Source: Climacium dendroides (taxonomy: Eukaryota > Streptophyta > Bryopsida > Hypnales > Climaciaceae). Taken from it: 64,000 nt of DNA. Below are positions 17,870 through 30,864 of the stretch, in pieces (the stretch's first letter is position 1; the number at the start of each line of letters is the position of its first letter). The notes below the pieces were generated by a model. That model had not been told where the DNA came from and did no database searches. It saw nothing but the letters and a program-made list of their open reading frames with translations. Where the stretch lies: contig OX467089.1 in NCBI GenBank assembly GCA_950106755.1, forward strand, positions 18,643,345 through 18,707,344, in the 5' to 3' direction. The position numbers were made by a program, and so were the translations under genes.

Positions 17870-19900
17870 TGGCTTTGGGATTGCAAATTAGGCCCCATAA
17901 AATGGAGAGTGACTTGCAGTCCCCATAGTGAATTCCTTCCAATATTTTTTGGATTTTTGGAGTTGGGATAAAATTAAATGGGGAGAAAATTAAATGGAGA
18001 GAATATAGGGGTGTTTTGTTCAAATTCATTCCATTGGGATGGGGCTTGGGGGTCCCCCCCAATATGGGGGGAATGGTAGTACGGGGAGTGCGAAGAAGTG
18101 CTTTCCATTGGGGGTTCGTGGATGGCCCAAACAATTTGGGAGTAATTTGAAGTCCCCATAGTGAATTCTTCCTAGTGCTTTTTGGATTTAGGGAGTTGGG
18201 AAAAAATTTAGATGGAAAGAACATGGGGGGGTTATGGCCAAGTTCATTCCATTGCGTTCGGGCTCGGGGGTTCTCTCCAAAAAATTGGGGTGAAAGCACA
18301 TTACACCCCCCTACAAAGTACGTCAAAAAAGTATTTTTTCAAGATGTATTTATATAATGTACTTTTTCTTAGATAAAATAAACATTATTTTCACTTCTCA
18401 ATTGATCCCATTGGTAGGTATCTATGTAGAGAAGCTGTTCTACCACATTCTAATCCAATTTAGTGTTTCATCCATCCTCTACAAAGTACTTTACCAACAA
18501 TAAAAGTGTGTTAGGTTTGCAAAATAATTACAAATGACTTTGTACAGGCCAAATGAATGATACAAAAAGCACATTAGTTTGTACAAAGATAGAATATATA
18601 TACTATGCAAGGGCTTCTTGGTGATAGTAGAACTATAATTACAATATCTATTGGAATGTGGAAGTCAGATGGATATTATCTTTTGCGGAGGAAAAAGACA
18701 CAAAAAATAATATTTACGTTCAATTTTTTATGAGTAAAGCACTACATTCACATACTGTAGCATGGCTACTGCTTAAATCTCCAAAATTTTGAATATTTGT
18801 TTGACTTTTTTCCTTGCTTCTATTCGTGAAGAATTACTTATGGTACTTCAGGGTAGTTTTAAACTTTCAACTTCATCTCCACTCTTTGTTTTCAAATTTT
18901 AAAACACAAGTTCTTCAACACTACTAAAGAGATTTCTGAAGGCAAGGGAGGGGCATTTCAAGGTTGTTCAATTTCCCTTTGTTGCCTAAGAATTTCGAAT
19001 TAGGCACTGCTGTCAAATAATTTTAATTACTTTCTTATAATTGAAAATTTTAAATTTTTTTTAAAAATTACAATTTTATTTTAAAAAAATTATGAATTAA
19101 TATTATGTACTGTGGCATGGTTTGCATTAAATGCTAATGTGGCGAATTCCCACAATCTAGGAACTTCAAGGACCTTTTTTTTTTTTTTGGCTTCGTTTAT
19201 CTTTTAATGTATTGTACAGTTAAAATATTTGACTTTGAATATTAATATTAATCTTAATCTGAAATTTGGGTACTACAGAGTTATGAACTTTAAATCTTTA
19301 TGTTGGAAAATGGAGTTGAGAATCTAAGGGAAAAAATTCCCACGTGGCACTTCATTCTCATTTTCAAAAAATTCATAAATAGGAGAAACATCAAGATACA
19401 AGGCAAATTTACATTATTAATACCTCCAGGATAGCTTTCAATTGCACTAATCCCAATAGTGAGATTATTGTAGGAAGTAGAATTTGCATATAAGTTTTCT
19501 AAGGTTCGAAGTGACATGAAAAACTAGAAATTGTGTTAACACACTAAAATGCACTTCCAATAAACTCAAGTTCAAATGAAGATGTTCATTAAGAAACTAT
19601 TGTCTATAAGTATGTTATTTTGTAATGGCAAGAATGTATGAGCATCCATTTAAAATTTCCTTAAGTTCTAATGGTACTTCCACCAAGGTACTTTATATAC
19701 TTCAAGTACTTCATGTCCACTTGAAAGTACTCCTAATTTTTGACGAATGTGTATTCAGTGTTGTGTGCTGTCACCCCATAGTGCATTCCTTCCATTGCTT
19801 TTCAGATTTAGGGAGTTGGGAGGAAAATTAAATGGGGACAACATGGGGGTGTTCCGGCCAAGTTCATTCCATTGGCTTCTAGATGGGGAGATCTCTGCCT
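17870..19900. repeat. Internal repeats of the CACTA element (three copies)
   Basis: A unit of about 130-150 bp with CCCCATAGTG.ATTC.TTCC, TTTGGATTTAGGGAGTTGGGA, AATGGGGA.AA.ATGGGGGTGTT and AAGTTCATTCCATTG occurs at about 17918, 18151 and 19773. The first two are 233 bp apart. It is noncoding. The rest of 17450-20660 is AT-rich and without a gene. Confidence 0.7.
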
Positions 19901-20668
19901 ACAGAAAAATACAGAGCACATTATGTACTCAGCCCAATCTGATTCATTACTATTTTCCACTCTTAGAATATGGTAGAACACAATAATTACAAGTACAACT
20001 CCTCTCACTACTACGGAACATGGGGTGTGACATTCCATTCTATACAAGACATTGATAATCCTTCTATTCAATGCATAGACGACTTCTTCCATTGCATCAC
20101 CATGCTCCACTAAACAATCTTCCTAAGATCTATGAGAAGGTCTTGGGCTAGCACATGCAAGTACCTAGACCTGGTTCTGGGGTGAAGGCAACAGCAAATA
20201 TGGTGTTTGAGACATTCTCCATGCAACTTTCACCTCAGAACTCCATGGGAAGGAAACAAAAAACTTTTTTACTGTAGCGAAAAGAACATTCAGAATGGAA
20301 GGTGCCCCAATTCGAGCGAGCATGCCTGCGACCTTGGTTTAAATGTGTCCATTGGAATGTTATATCCAACGTCCTTTTCAACAAGCGTGTTAGAATGGGC
20401 GTCCTCCTTGACATCCATTCGCACATCATGTGCAATGTCAACATCGACAATGAGTGTGTAGCGGCCGTTTCATAACAGATTAGCCTCCATTTGCCTACTG
20501 CCATCCATCTCTCTCCTACTCACTTCAAAACCGCATCCACGGTCAAATGTATGTGCCACCATCTTCGGCTGGTTGCCTTTGAGGCTCCACGTCCACCAAC
20601 TGAGGTTGCAAACCGGGGAAGTCTGTGTCATTGCCAACATTAATTATGGTAGGCATAGGTTGGTTCAC

Positions 20669-23600
20669 CTATAGCTGCCCACGTCTGCCCCGGACATCTG
20701 TGCGACACACAATTTTCCAACCTTGCCTGTGCGGATCATCGGAGAAGAATACTTGTTGACAATGCAATGGGAAAGCAAAAGAGTCAGCGTGGACTCTGCC
20801 ATCCATGCGAGTGAAGTTTGCTCTTGTAAACCCATATTGGTCTTTGCGGATGTTTGCATATCGAGCATCTTCGTTTGATCGAACCCAATCGCACACCAAC
20901 ACTGTCGTGCAATGATTCCGGTAGTCCAACTCCAATATCTCTTGAATATACCCCACACACTCATTGGTTCTCTCTATGGGTTGCCCATTGCGAAGCCCCC
21001 AACGCAGTTGCTCAGTGAATGAGGCCACAATTGCGGAGTCGCATGTGACACGGCCCCTCTCTGCACTACGAACACGGAGGTGCATGCCAAACGCATACAT
21101 TTGGCGATGTGAGACTGCATACCGCTCTGGAGGTTGCCTGTACTCTACAACATCGGGGTCAACTTGTTCACCGGCATGTCGCAGACTCTGAACTCTTTCA
21201 CTCAGCCACAATGCAAACGGATGCAAATCGGAGAGCTCGCTGGGATACCGCACTGGCACTAACGGATGTTGACGCCGAAATTGTCTTCGAAAGGCCTCCC
21301 TTTCTTCCCAGATGTGGCCTCTCGCTAACACATACTCCCTACAAGGCATTCAGATCATGCATTGTTAGACGACGCTTACAGTGCCAAGGCACAGTGAAGA
21401 AGCATTGTGAAGGTACCATATGTCCAATTCGACGTGGACTGCAAGTTTTATGCAGTGACAGAGATGTTCATTGTGACGTCGACACGAACACGTATATAGC
21501 TGAAATGTTATAATAAATGTTTATCAAGACATGATCTCGGACATTGTGCACATTACCGTCCAGGTCCCTAGACAACAGAAGTACAAATATCATCTCATAG
21601 TAAACTCCAGGGAAACAATGTCAAGAAGGTTGAAAAGAGCACTCACTCCCGCCATGGTTCTAAGCACGTTGCGTTGTCTAGGACGAAGGCATGCGCGTTG
21701 TTGCGAAACTCATTGGACATTTTCCGCTTTTGCATCTTCTTGCTTGAAATAATTTCATCAGTCATGATGGGTTCCTCGGTAGCATCCCACACCCGTTGCG
21801 TTGTTGCTCCATATTGCTGCATGTACTCTGTGCAGAATCCTAACGTCTCATCCATTCGATAGCCTTCAGCAATGCTACCCTCGGGGTGTGCATACGTCCG
21901 CACATAGTCTTTGAGTGTTTTCATATATTGCTCAATTGGGTACATCCACCGGCAATGCACAGGACCGCAAGTGAAAAGTTGTTCTACTAGGTGCACAGGC
22001 AAATGAGACATGATGTTCAAGAACGTTGTCGGAAACTCCTTCTCAATCTCGCATGTCGCCATGACAACATCGCGCATCATGTCTTCCTTGTCATCAGGTC
22101 GCACCTCCTTTGCACATAGCCTTTGGAAAACCCTGCTCATTTTAATAATAGCTAGGCGGACCCTCTCATCTAATATGTTCTGAACCGCAATGGAAAGAAT
22201 CTGCAAAACATGTGGACATACACAAACAAAGTTATTGAATTGTTGGATATTGTCGACATTGATGTGTACACCAAGAAAGGAGTGTAGGTGGTTCCCTCAC
22301 TTGTTGCATGAGGACATGATAATCATGTGTCTTCATATATTGCAGCTTCCCGTCCTCTAAGAGCTTGTAAATGCTACCCACATAGTTTGTAGGGGTCCGA
22401 ATGTTTGAGACAATGGCTACAAATTCTTTGCGCTCATTTGGTGTGAGTATGAAAGGTGCACGTGGCATGTAGTATTGATCATTTTGCCGTCGTGGAGGTT
22501 GTAGCCATATCTCTTCTCGAATGCCCAATTCCTCTGCATCTACTCTACTTCCAGCATTGTCCTTCATGCCCAACAAAGTTTTGACTATGTTTTCACACAT
22601 ATTTTTTTCGCAATGCATGACATCCAAGATGTGAGGCTCCAACAGATGCTGCCACAAGCAAAAAAAAAATTGGGAATTAAAGAAAAGAAAGCAGAGTTCC
22701 AAAACATGTGTACCACTACTGTCAAGCATGTACTGTTCAAGTGCTGACGTGCTCTTCACTTCTCAAAACAGAGTGCTGTTCATCGAAGGCAGTGACAACT
22801 ACGTTACTCCCAATGTCTGATATAACGTCAACCATAATGTCCCAATAGACGTCAGGAATAACAACTGGGACATACAGATTGTTATAAACCCACTGACCTT
22901 CCAATACGGCAACTGGGACAGAGGACACAGGTGCTTCACCCCAGTGACATGAACTGGGTCATCAGGCCCATTTTCTCTGCCTCCTAGATCCAAGTACGAT
23001 TGCCGCCACGTTGCGTATGCGATGGTTTCCTCGGTGGTTTGTTTCCGGGGCCTATTACGAGGCTCCGTTCGACCATTAAACCTCAAATTGCGTCGGTAAG
23101 GATGATGCCGCGGTAAATAACGATGAACACCACCATACACAATCTTTGAGCCCTTTGTTCGCCTGTTAGGAAGAACGTCTCCCAGTTTAGCCATCCTTGC
23201 ATCGGTGTCTTTTCCACAACAAGGACAACCCTTGTATCCCTTACAGCACAAGCCGGATATGAGGCCCAAGGCCGGAAAATCAGAGATCGTCCACATCAAG
23301 ACAGCGCGTAAGGTGAAATTGCGACTCCCTTGTACTTGGGAGAAATCAAGGGCTGGAACACCTTGCCATAATTCTTCGAGCTCCTTCAGCAATGGACGGA
23401 TGAAGACACCAACGCCTTTAGATGTAGGTGAGTGCTTTCCCGAAATTAGTATGGATAGTGAAATGAAAAATTTCTTGGTCACTAACCAAGGCTCGAAGTT
23501 GTATATTAGAATTAGCACTGGCCAAGTCGACCAATTACTATTGTTCAACTTGAATGGATTCACACCATCTAAAGCTAGAGCCAGCCGCATGTTTCGGACC

Positions 23601-24694
23601 TCAAAGCTGAAGGTGCCGAACGCGACGTCTGTATCGATGTGCTTCTAGGCAGGACTATCGACAACGGAACGCATGATCCCGTCATCACTAACATGCTTGA
23701 GGTAGCCAGTCAACATCCGAGCTATCTCTGGTGAGCGCCACATTCGTTTGAGTCGAGGAATGAGTGGAAAGTGCCGAATGACCTTGGAGGGAATGTTATT
23801 TGAGCCATCCATCCACCGGGAGCTACTACAATGGGGACAAATCTCCAATGATGAATATTCATCTTCAAAAAGGATACAACCATTTGGACACCCATGCACG
23901 TTGTTGTAATGCAAGCCTAATTTTCTAATGGTCTTTCGTGCTTCGTAATGGGATCTTGGCAGCTTATTACCTCTTGGGAGTAAGTCCACAGACAAATACC
24001 GGAACAACTCATCACTAAATCTATTGCTCACCCGAAACACCGTACACATGTTCATAATTATGATGGTGGCTGAGACAACACTTGTCCCTGATCCATTGTA
24101 CAATGGGGTAGTAGCTTGTCTGTAAAGGTCCTCTAATCCGTCTACGCTATCACCACCAACGTCATCGTTTTCGGGAAACTCCACACTACCTTCAGCCTCT
24201 CCGTGTAGTGCGTCTCCTCTGTCCAATGCCTCAAGGACCTGCCGGTGGACTTCGTGATATGCATCTAAAGGGATGTGGGGCTTCGAATCAGCTGGCCCTG
24301 CATTTTCAGGCTGTGCGACGTTGTGGTTGATGTCAGGCTCAATGTCAGAGGGAGCATTGTCAATGACATCATCGTCATAAGCAATGTCTTCTACCCACAT
24401 TCCCCGCCGTGGATAGCCCTCGGGGGGGTCTCCACCCAGTACGGATTTTGTGAGAAATGGATCCCGACCGACCTCTCCGTGGTGCCGGCGAATAACCTGA
24501 ATGGTTTTTTGTAAACCGCCCTTGCAATCCCTGCAGGGACACCTGAATGATCGAATGTTTTCCTCTGTGGCGACTCTCAACTCAGTGTGCAAAATCAAGT
24601 CACCAAGTGGAATGTGGCGTAACGTGCATCCGTCTTCGGAAATACGGATAGTTGCACCTTGTCGGCGGGTTTGGGAATTGAGACGCCACGCCAT
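20669..24694 (-). pseudogene. Tnp2-type CACTA transposase gene, one nonsense codon
   Basis: Read on the minus strand: exon 24694-22898, exon 22648-22301, exon 22200-21647, last exon from about 21341 to stop 20669. Exon 1 has HGCPNGCILFEDEY...CPHC..SRW and FPLIPRLKRMW (zinc-binding start of the Tnp2 domain), then LALDGVNPF, the WPVLILIYNFEPWL block and CCKGYKGCPCCG. Exon 2 has HILDVMHCEKNMCENI, exon 3 the DUF4218 block (HLPVHLVEQL, MYPIEQYMKTLKDYVR), and the last exon the C-terminal block with QVFFSDDP..GWKIV. All match plant CACTA transposases, which cut at the TIRs. At 23645-23647 a TAG replaces the Trp of the usual VDSPAW motif; the same frame continues intact for more than 250 codons after it. 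The start codon and last acceptor are uncertain. Confidence 0.88.
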
Positions 24695-26279
24695 CTATGA
24701 AGTGAATACAAGGTCGCAACCAAGTGTTAAAGAGTGTTTAGGTTCAGAATGATACAAATGTGAGTGTGACATACAACGCACATTGCTTCCATGGCCAAGT
24801 TCCGTCATTGCAGAACAACCTCGATCTTCAAATCACAACTAAAGACGTGCGTTAAGATTCCTTCACAATTAGCGTGCCTTTCTCAATGCAAGCATGACTG
24901 GAAATGAGTTCATTGTTTTACTTCTAGGCCCATACTATGTCATCCAAGGATCGAAATTTAAATTTCCATTGATGGCACTTCGAGCCCTATATTGACTGTC
25001 AAAGAGGATGTCAAAAGTGACGTCAACAATGACGTCAACCTGAGTTTGTATAAACACAAACTGTAGATGCCTCATCCGAAGTCCTCACAGAGCATGTTGT
25101 AAGTGATAGCATTGTGCACAAGAAGACATATTCTTCAACACGAATATGACAGGCTGGATGTCTATTGTGACATCATCGACAACAGGAGTCCGTACGACCA
25201 GAGTCCAAGCTTAGGACTTTCCCCACGTGTTTAAGGGCTGGCCCACAATGACAGAGGTGACCACATTGCCCATGACTACTATCTTGTGTGTCTCATGAGT
25301 TGAGGGCGCACCACCTTATACCATAGAGTGTACACGTTCCTCACCAATATGGCCGTATACTGTGAAGTGCCACTACGTCGTAGGGTGGTACGCTTTGTGG
25401 AGCCTTGCCAGGAGGCGTCTGTCGTCCCGGCGGAAGACTCTAAGGCGGCTTCGTTGCTCACTAGTCTTGTCTGTAGGCATATATGTACCAATCTAGAAGG
25501 TCAGTCTCTGAAGACTCCACGAAGTACTGTTGGAGGAATCCTTCGACGCAGCTCTCGCCACACCGTCCAAGATGCTCTCCCACTTCAAACATTGCCTCCA
25601 AGGCATGAGGGCATTCCAAAGGAAGGTGCCGTCCAGCAGGTACTTTCCAATGTACACAACTTCTTTCACGAAACGATGAAATATCGTGTAATTGGGATAA
25701 TGGCGAGCCTCGCAGGTCGCATTAGGGTTTGCTCTTGGACTGCCGCTGCCGCTCCGTGCGGAGTTAGGGTTTCATGGGCTTCCGGTGGCGCGGTCGCAAC
25801 TGAGGCCTGCGCCGTGACGGCCATAGGGGCTCGTAACGGGGTTGTAGGGTGCTCGTAGCGGGGTCGTAGGGGGCTCGTAGGGGGCCACCTCAGTTGTACG
25901 CGGGGGCGGGCCTTCAATTCCACAGCACAATCACAACCGCCACGCTACGTTGCTTTGAACGCGCAGCCTTGCACAACCCTGAAATTTCAGCGTTTGTGTA
26001 ATCCTTCAATTGCGTTCGTCTTTGGAGCCAGCCTTGCTAATGTGAGAGAGGTGAGGTAGGTGCTCCCTAATCGGCATCGGTTTTGTAGTTTGAAATTTTC
26101 ATTTTTGTGTCAATTTGGCAAGCGCGGCGTTCTTACATGCAGTTGCAAGGGGCGTCGCTCTCCACTGATCTGGAGCAACAAGGGTTCCAATCTTCCGCCA
26201 CAGCTTCATCGGAGGCTAGAACACGCCTTGCACCAAGTCGATTGCGCGCAGGTTTTCAGGTTGCCAGGATGCCTCCCCA
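24695..26279. promoter_or_regulatory. Divergent intergenic region of the CACTA element
   Basis: Lies between the 5' ends of the two transposon genes and so should hold both promoters. It contains paired motifs GTGACGTCAACAATGACGTC at about 25017, a short GC-rich tandem stretch with GGGGTCGTAGGGGGCTCGTAG near 25850, and no convincing ORF. Confidence 0.45.
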
Positions 26280-29165
26280 ATGTGTGACCTTTGTTGTGGA
26301 CGCTCATGTGCGCGTTTGTGTGTGAAGAGGGTACAGAACGGTGAGTTCTACGTGCAGTGGAGAGGGGCAGGTGCGGACATGCCTCGCGCTCAGGCCCCTG
26401 CGCGGAAGAGGAACACGAGTCAGCGGCGTGAAGAGGACTCCAGCGAACATGAAGAAACGCCGCCGCCAAAGCCAATCCGCATGCGCGGGGAGCATAAGCG
26501 CCGCTCCAAGGCCAGAGGAGACCCTTGGCCTGCTGCGTCGGCGGGGAAGGGACGAAACCGGGACAACAATCCTCCAGCGAAGAGGAAGAGGACCCCTCAA
26601 GTGCAGTTGGACTTGTCAGAGGAGGCAGGGCACGACGCAGAGGAAGAGGAGGAACTCGGAGAGCAGTCTTGGAGGTAAGTTTGGGAGCAGACATAATTTG
26701 AGTATAGAACCACTGGTATTCAAGGTTATTGGGGAGGCGCGCGTTGGTACGGACGTCAAGTGCAACGCACACCATGTTGCTTCTGACGTCGACTCTATCA
26801 TGTTAAATGTCATAGACGTTTAATGTGACGTCCGCATAAATTGTGTGACGTTCATGTCTGCGTCACGAAGGACATGTTCTTTGAGTTGAACTCTGTACAA
26901 AGAAAGGTGATTGTTTGTTCCTCAGAGAGCAATCATATTGAATTCCGGAGTGATCAATGAAGACGTTCGGGAGTCATCCCTCTACAAGGGTGGCAGACCC
27001 TAAACCACGGCGGCTTCCCAGTTTCTATGAAGAAGAAGTTCCTGTCATGTTCAAAACAACGTCCAGGCGTGTTTACATTGACGTTAGGTTCAACATCGTG
27101 AGCAACAGAGTCGCATGTACAGAAGTGTGAAGCCAAAAATAGCGTATATGGATGTCTTTTGCGGGGGTCCAGTTGCGGGATTGATTTGTTTGTACTGACG
27201 TAGCCCCATTTTCTTCGCAAGCTGATAGTGCATTTGACCTTTTTACAGTAAGGGCTACAACACAGGGTCTGATGAACCAGCTTCGGATGCTGATACTGAA
27301 GAGATGATCGAGCAGCTGATCCCCGAACAGTCTCGCGAAAAAGGCGTAAGCACTGTAATGAAGAAACCTGTGGAAATTGACCGACAGGGGGAACCATTCG
27401 GACCTATGAAGGTTCCTTTCTCCAACGACATTAAGAAATATGCGAGAGACCTTGACCCCAGGTTTGGATGGGAGGGTCAGCCCAAAAAAGACAGACGGCG
27501 CTTATTTAGGCGCCTCTATACAGGTTTGTATTCAGTCCTTCTCTGTGAAATGAAGAGGACTACAAACTTTGTAGTTCACTGTTGCATGTAGTTCAAAAGA
27601 CTGTAAATGTTGTGGCAGGTAGTTCATTGGCCATGAGGCGGGGTAGTGGATGTCACCTGTAATGTCCACAGCGACGTCGAATACAATGTCACGCCTGACG
27701 TCAGTGTAGGATCCTCTATAGTGAGGGGTGCTCCCTATGGTCGTCCGCACCATAGGGACGTGCAGTGAGTTTCTGGAGACATAGTAGTGTCCATGTAAAT
27801 TCTCTTGTTATTCTTTGGCACAACAATGTTATACATAATGCAGAGGTAGCTATACTAAGTTCTCTGGCTTGCAGATTGGCGTATAGAGGGAGAGTCCGAG
27901 CGCGTGTCGGAGAAGTGGATGCAGCCGTTCCTCACAAAAGCGCTCATTCATGTTCGTTGGAAGCTCAATCGATTGATTGATGGCGGAAAACCCAAGCCGA
28001 TGGGAATGGATGACGATGTGTGGGAGGCATTGAAGGAGGCTCGTGCGACCGATGCTTCCCAAGAGAAGTCAGCCCATATGTCTGCCATTTCTAAGGGCAA
28101 GGCATCCAGCACAGCCCAGCATAAGGCCGTCGAGAGAGAAGTCATCTCGAGGCTGGTAAGTATGTAGTAACAGACGTCCACCTACTTGCCCAAGTCGACA
28201 CCACTTTCATCACACATGTTGCGTTTGTTTTTTCCAAAAAATGTCCGCTCTGGTGGTAGATGTGGAGGACTGGGCCTTCTTCTTTGCACGTGGAAGGACC
28301 TTTGTGGGGTGGCATTGAAGCATGTAATCATTTCATCTGAATTGTAACTGCATATTCTTCTTCCCCTTGTCGGGTGGCATTCAAGCATGTAATCGTTGCA
28401 TGTGGACTCTAAGTGCATATTCTTGTTCTCCTTGTACGGTGCCATTGAAGCATGTAAGCTTTGCATGTGAACTCTAAGTGCATATTCTTCTTCCCCTTGT
28501 AGACTTTGTTGCGGAACAGAGCACCGTTTGAAGCAAAGGTGGACGCAGAAATGGCCAAGGAGTTGCAACGTCTGGAAGAAGAGAAGCGCAAAGGTCGAAG
28601 TCCCCATGCCAAAGAGCTGCAAGATATGCGCAGTCGGCTAGATGAGCTTGAGCTTAGTGTAAGTCGCCTTACTGAGACCGTGAGCACGTCCCACAAAAGC
28701 ATGGAAGAAATGCTATGTCAGATCCTCGCAAGTCAGTGTAAAGCAAGTGCTGGGGGGACCCCGGAGCCATCCTTGCCAATGGAGGCAGGGAATGCACCAC
28801 TTCTGACGTCACCTAGGGTAGAGGCATCGAAAATGGCACAGAAGGACTGTCCTGTGCCCGTGTTGCAGCCCACAGCTCCTGTAGATGTCGTTGAGCCAGT
28901 CCCCATAGCTATCCAAAGCAATGTCGAAGACGATGTTCTTGTTGACGTTAACGCCGACAAGCAGGCTGTTGCAGACGATGTTGTTCACGACGTTGTAGCT
29001 AACGCTGAGGAGGAGCAGGTACAAGGCGCCAGTGAAGTTGCCATCCCTGAAACTGTTGAAGGTCAGCAAGGAGTGGAAGATGTGTACGCCATAGTGAAAG
29101 ACTCCGGGGTGCAGGCAACATCTGAGAGGCGAGAAAACACGATGGAGACCTCCACGGAGCAATAA
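26280..29165 (+). CDS. TnpA-like second protein of the CACTA element
   Basis: Exons 26280-26674, 27249-27523, 27875-28155 and 28503-29165, joined by GT-AG introns with matching phase; an ATG at 26379 (MPRAQAPARKR) is an alternative start. Exon 1 encodes a basic then acidic, disordered region with KRKR. Exons 2-3 encode an alpha-helical block with LDPRFGW, EKWMQPFLTKALIHVRWKLN and VWEALKEARATD...SAHMS, resembling the plant Ptta/En/Spm transposase-associated domain (PF03004 type). Exon 4 opens with a long coiled coil (EMAKELQRLEEEKRKGRS...RLDELELSVSRLTETV) and ends in a Val/Asp-rich acidic tail. In En/Spm the corresponding TnpA binds subterminal repeats. A basic Lys/Pro-rich ORF at 29611-29822 may be a further exon if the stop at 29165 is spliced out. 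Confidence 0.68.
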
Positions 29166-29610
29166 GTGATGCGACGTCTCTCTTTCCATTTTAAGTGCCA
29201 AGTGATTGACGTGAAGCACTCCCTTTGTTAGGCTACTGACGTTATTTCCATGAATTGCCTTGTATGAGGATGGTGTCATAGCGTAGTAGCGGATGCCTTG
29301 CAATGCTTCAATTTTTTTTTACAAGTGCGTGTCAAATTGGACATCCAAGTGAACGTCACTAGTGGCAGACGCTAATGCACTCTAGGGCTCAGCCTGTTCT
29401 TTTCAAAGCCAAAACATCAAAATACTATGTAAGCAGAAGTCGAAGTTTCCTTTCAGTCCACCATTCCATTGAATGCGCAGGAATGTTTTACAATAACTAT
29501 GTGCATCTTACAGGAAAGCAAGTGCCTCAATGGTGCTCAGGTAAGGCTGGAAAGTGTAGGTGATTAGAGGATGTCAGAAGTGAATAATAATTGTGTGATG
29601 GTATTGCAGG

Positions 29611-29822
29611 AAGACATTGAAGTCCTTGGTGAGTCCTTAAGCCGGCCTCGGCGTGCTGTGAGGACCACGCAAGGTGCGAAGGGCACGAAGGCTACACCGA
29701 AGGCAGCAATTCCCAAAGCGATGGGTCTTCCTAAACCTACCCAACCCACTAAAAAGGTTAGGAAGGCTGCATTCCATTCACCCATACTTTCATTTGTTTC
29801 TGTATGCAACTTAAAAGAATAA
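29611..29822 (+). other. Possible last exon of the TnpA-like gene
   Basis: After ATTGCAG the frame reads EDIEVLGESLSRPRRAV followed by a Lys/Thr/Pro-rich stretch (GTKATPKAAIPKAMGLPKP), basic and DNA-binding-like in composition. It would require skipping the stop at 29165 by splicing from an upstream donor. The remainder to 30280 has no recognisable coding content. Confidence 0.3.
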
Positions 29823-30279
29823 TGCAAGTGTAACATTTCTTGACATTTGTTGTGGCTGTATAAGAGTTCTAGAAATAAACATGCACGAGTAGGTTCTATG
29901 CTTGGACATCTCTTACAAAGACACATAATTCATCTTCTAATGGCATATCTCAATCTTCCATTCACTCATGTGTATGGGTTGTAGAGTACATCGTCTTTGA
30001 TGTTGAGGTTTATGATTCACGTTGTTCATTTCGTTCGAGAAAACATCCTTCCTCTCGCATTGTATGTCTTCTGTAATGCTCAAGAAAACACTGCAGATGT
30101 CACTGTGTGTGTCAAACGGAACACTGAGCGCAAAGCAATGCATACCCCAGTACACGGGTTGCTCTACTTAATGTCACAATAGACGTGTATGTGGACGATG
30201 TCTGCGATTTCAGCAAAGAATAAATTCCACAATATTCTCCACCCAGCTCGTTTCCTAAAGCACATTCTCGTCGACTCTG

Positions 30280-30745
30280 ATGTCATTTAAAACATCCTCC
30301 TGTCAAATGTGACGTCCCAGAGAACATCACACAGAACACCGGCATGTACCGTAGAAGAGTGCCACGTCAGCTACCACGTCAGCTGCCACGTAGGCTGCGT
30401 GCACCGGAAATTATTTTCCACATCGGATATTTAGGGGTCCACGTCATTGGACATGTCACAACGTCGGTGGATGAAAAAGTTGTCCAACGTGTCCCTGCCC
30501 ATCGTTAAAAATCCTACGTGGATGCCAAAATCCCTCCACATGGCACTCTCAGAAACTCTTGGGTGACCCTGTTGTTTTCGATGTCACAAAAAATTTAAGC
30601 ACGTTTCAGCACATAACATGGCACGTTTTTGGCACGTTTTTTTAAACGGATTTTTTTAGATGTCACTACAGGCATCGTCCTTGTTAAATTAGACATCACG
30701 GCACGTTTTTTCCCTTGTTAAAAAAAACACTGATTTCTTATAGTG
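30280..30745. repeat. CACTA right subterminal repeats and TIR
   Basis: Contains GTGACGTCCC, three CCACGT(CAGC/AGGC) units in tandem at about 30361-30392, CACGTCATTGGACATGTCACAACGTC, and GATGTCAC twice before the TIR. The motif is the same ACGTCA/GTGACGT family as on the left side. Confidence 0.7.
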
Positions 30746-30825
30746 TAGATAGGAACCGGAATAGAATCCGGTTAGGATAAGGTAGGACCGGATTGTCAGC
30801 GCCTTCAGAGGCGGAAATCATGTAT

Positions 30826-30864
30826 TCACTTTTTGCTTTTTGCTTTTTGCTTTTTGTATATAAA
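30826..30864 (+). promoter_or_regulatory. CTTTTTG repeat and second TATA box of element B
   Basis: Four CTTTTTG-type units lead into GTATATAAAACAGTCTC (TATATAAA 30857-30864). Element E has the same arrangement at 42340-42370. It lies downstream of the LTR-borne gene and before a conserved roughly 1-kb stretch that ends the unit, so it is a good candidate for the retroelement's own U3 promoter. Confidence 0.5.

Larger units (their letters stand above)
17207..30745. mobile_element. Full-length CACTA (En/Spm) transposon, 13.5 kb
   Basis: Perfect terminal inverted repeats CACTATAAGAAA (17207-17218) and TTTCTTATAGTG (30734-30745), with the 3-bp TSD TAG on both sides (17204-17206, 30746-30748). 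Inside are a Tnp2-type transposase gene on the minus strand and a TnpA-like gene on the plus strand, transcribed away from each other. Subterminal regions are packed with TGACGT/ACGTCA motifs. Homologous element E lacks this insertion. One nonsense codon interrupts the transposase, so the copy may not be autonomous. Confidence 0.93.

Noticed and set aside
20964..25858. Plus-strand ORFs over and beside the CACTA transposase
   Set aside because: They lie antisense to recognised Tnp2 exons, or in the intergenic part without recognisable domains.
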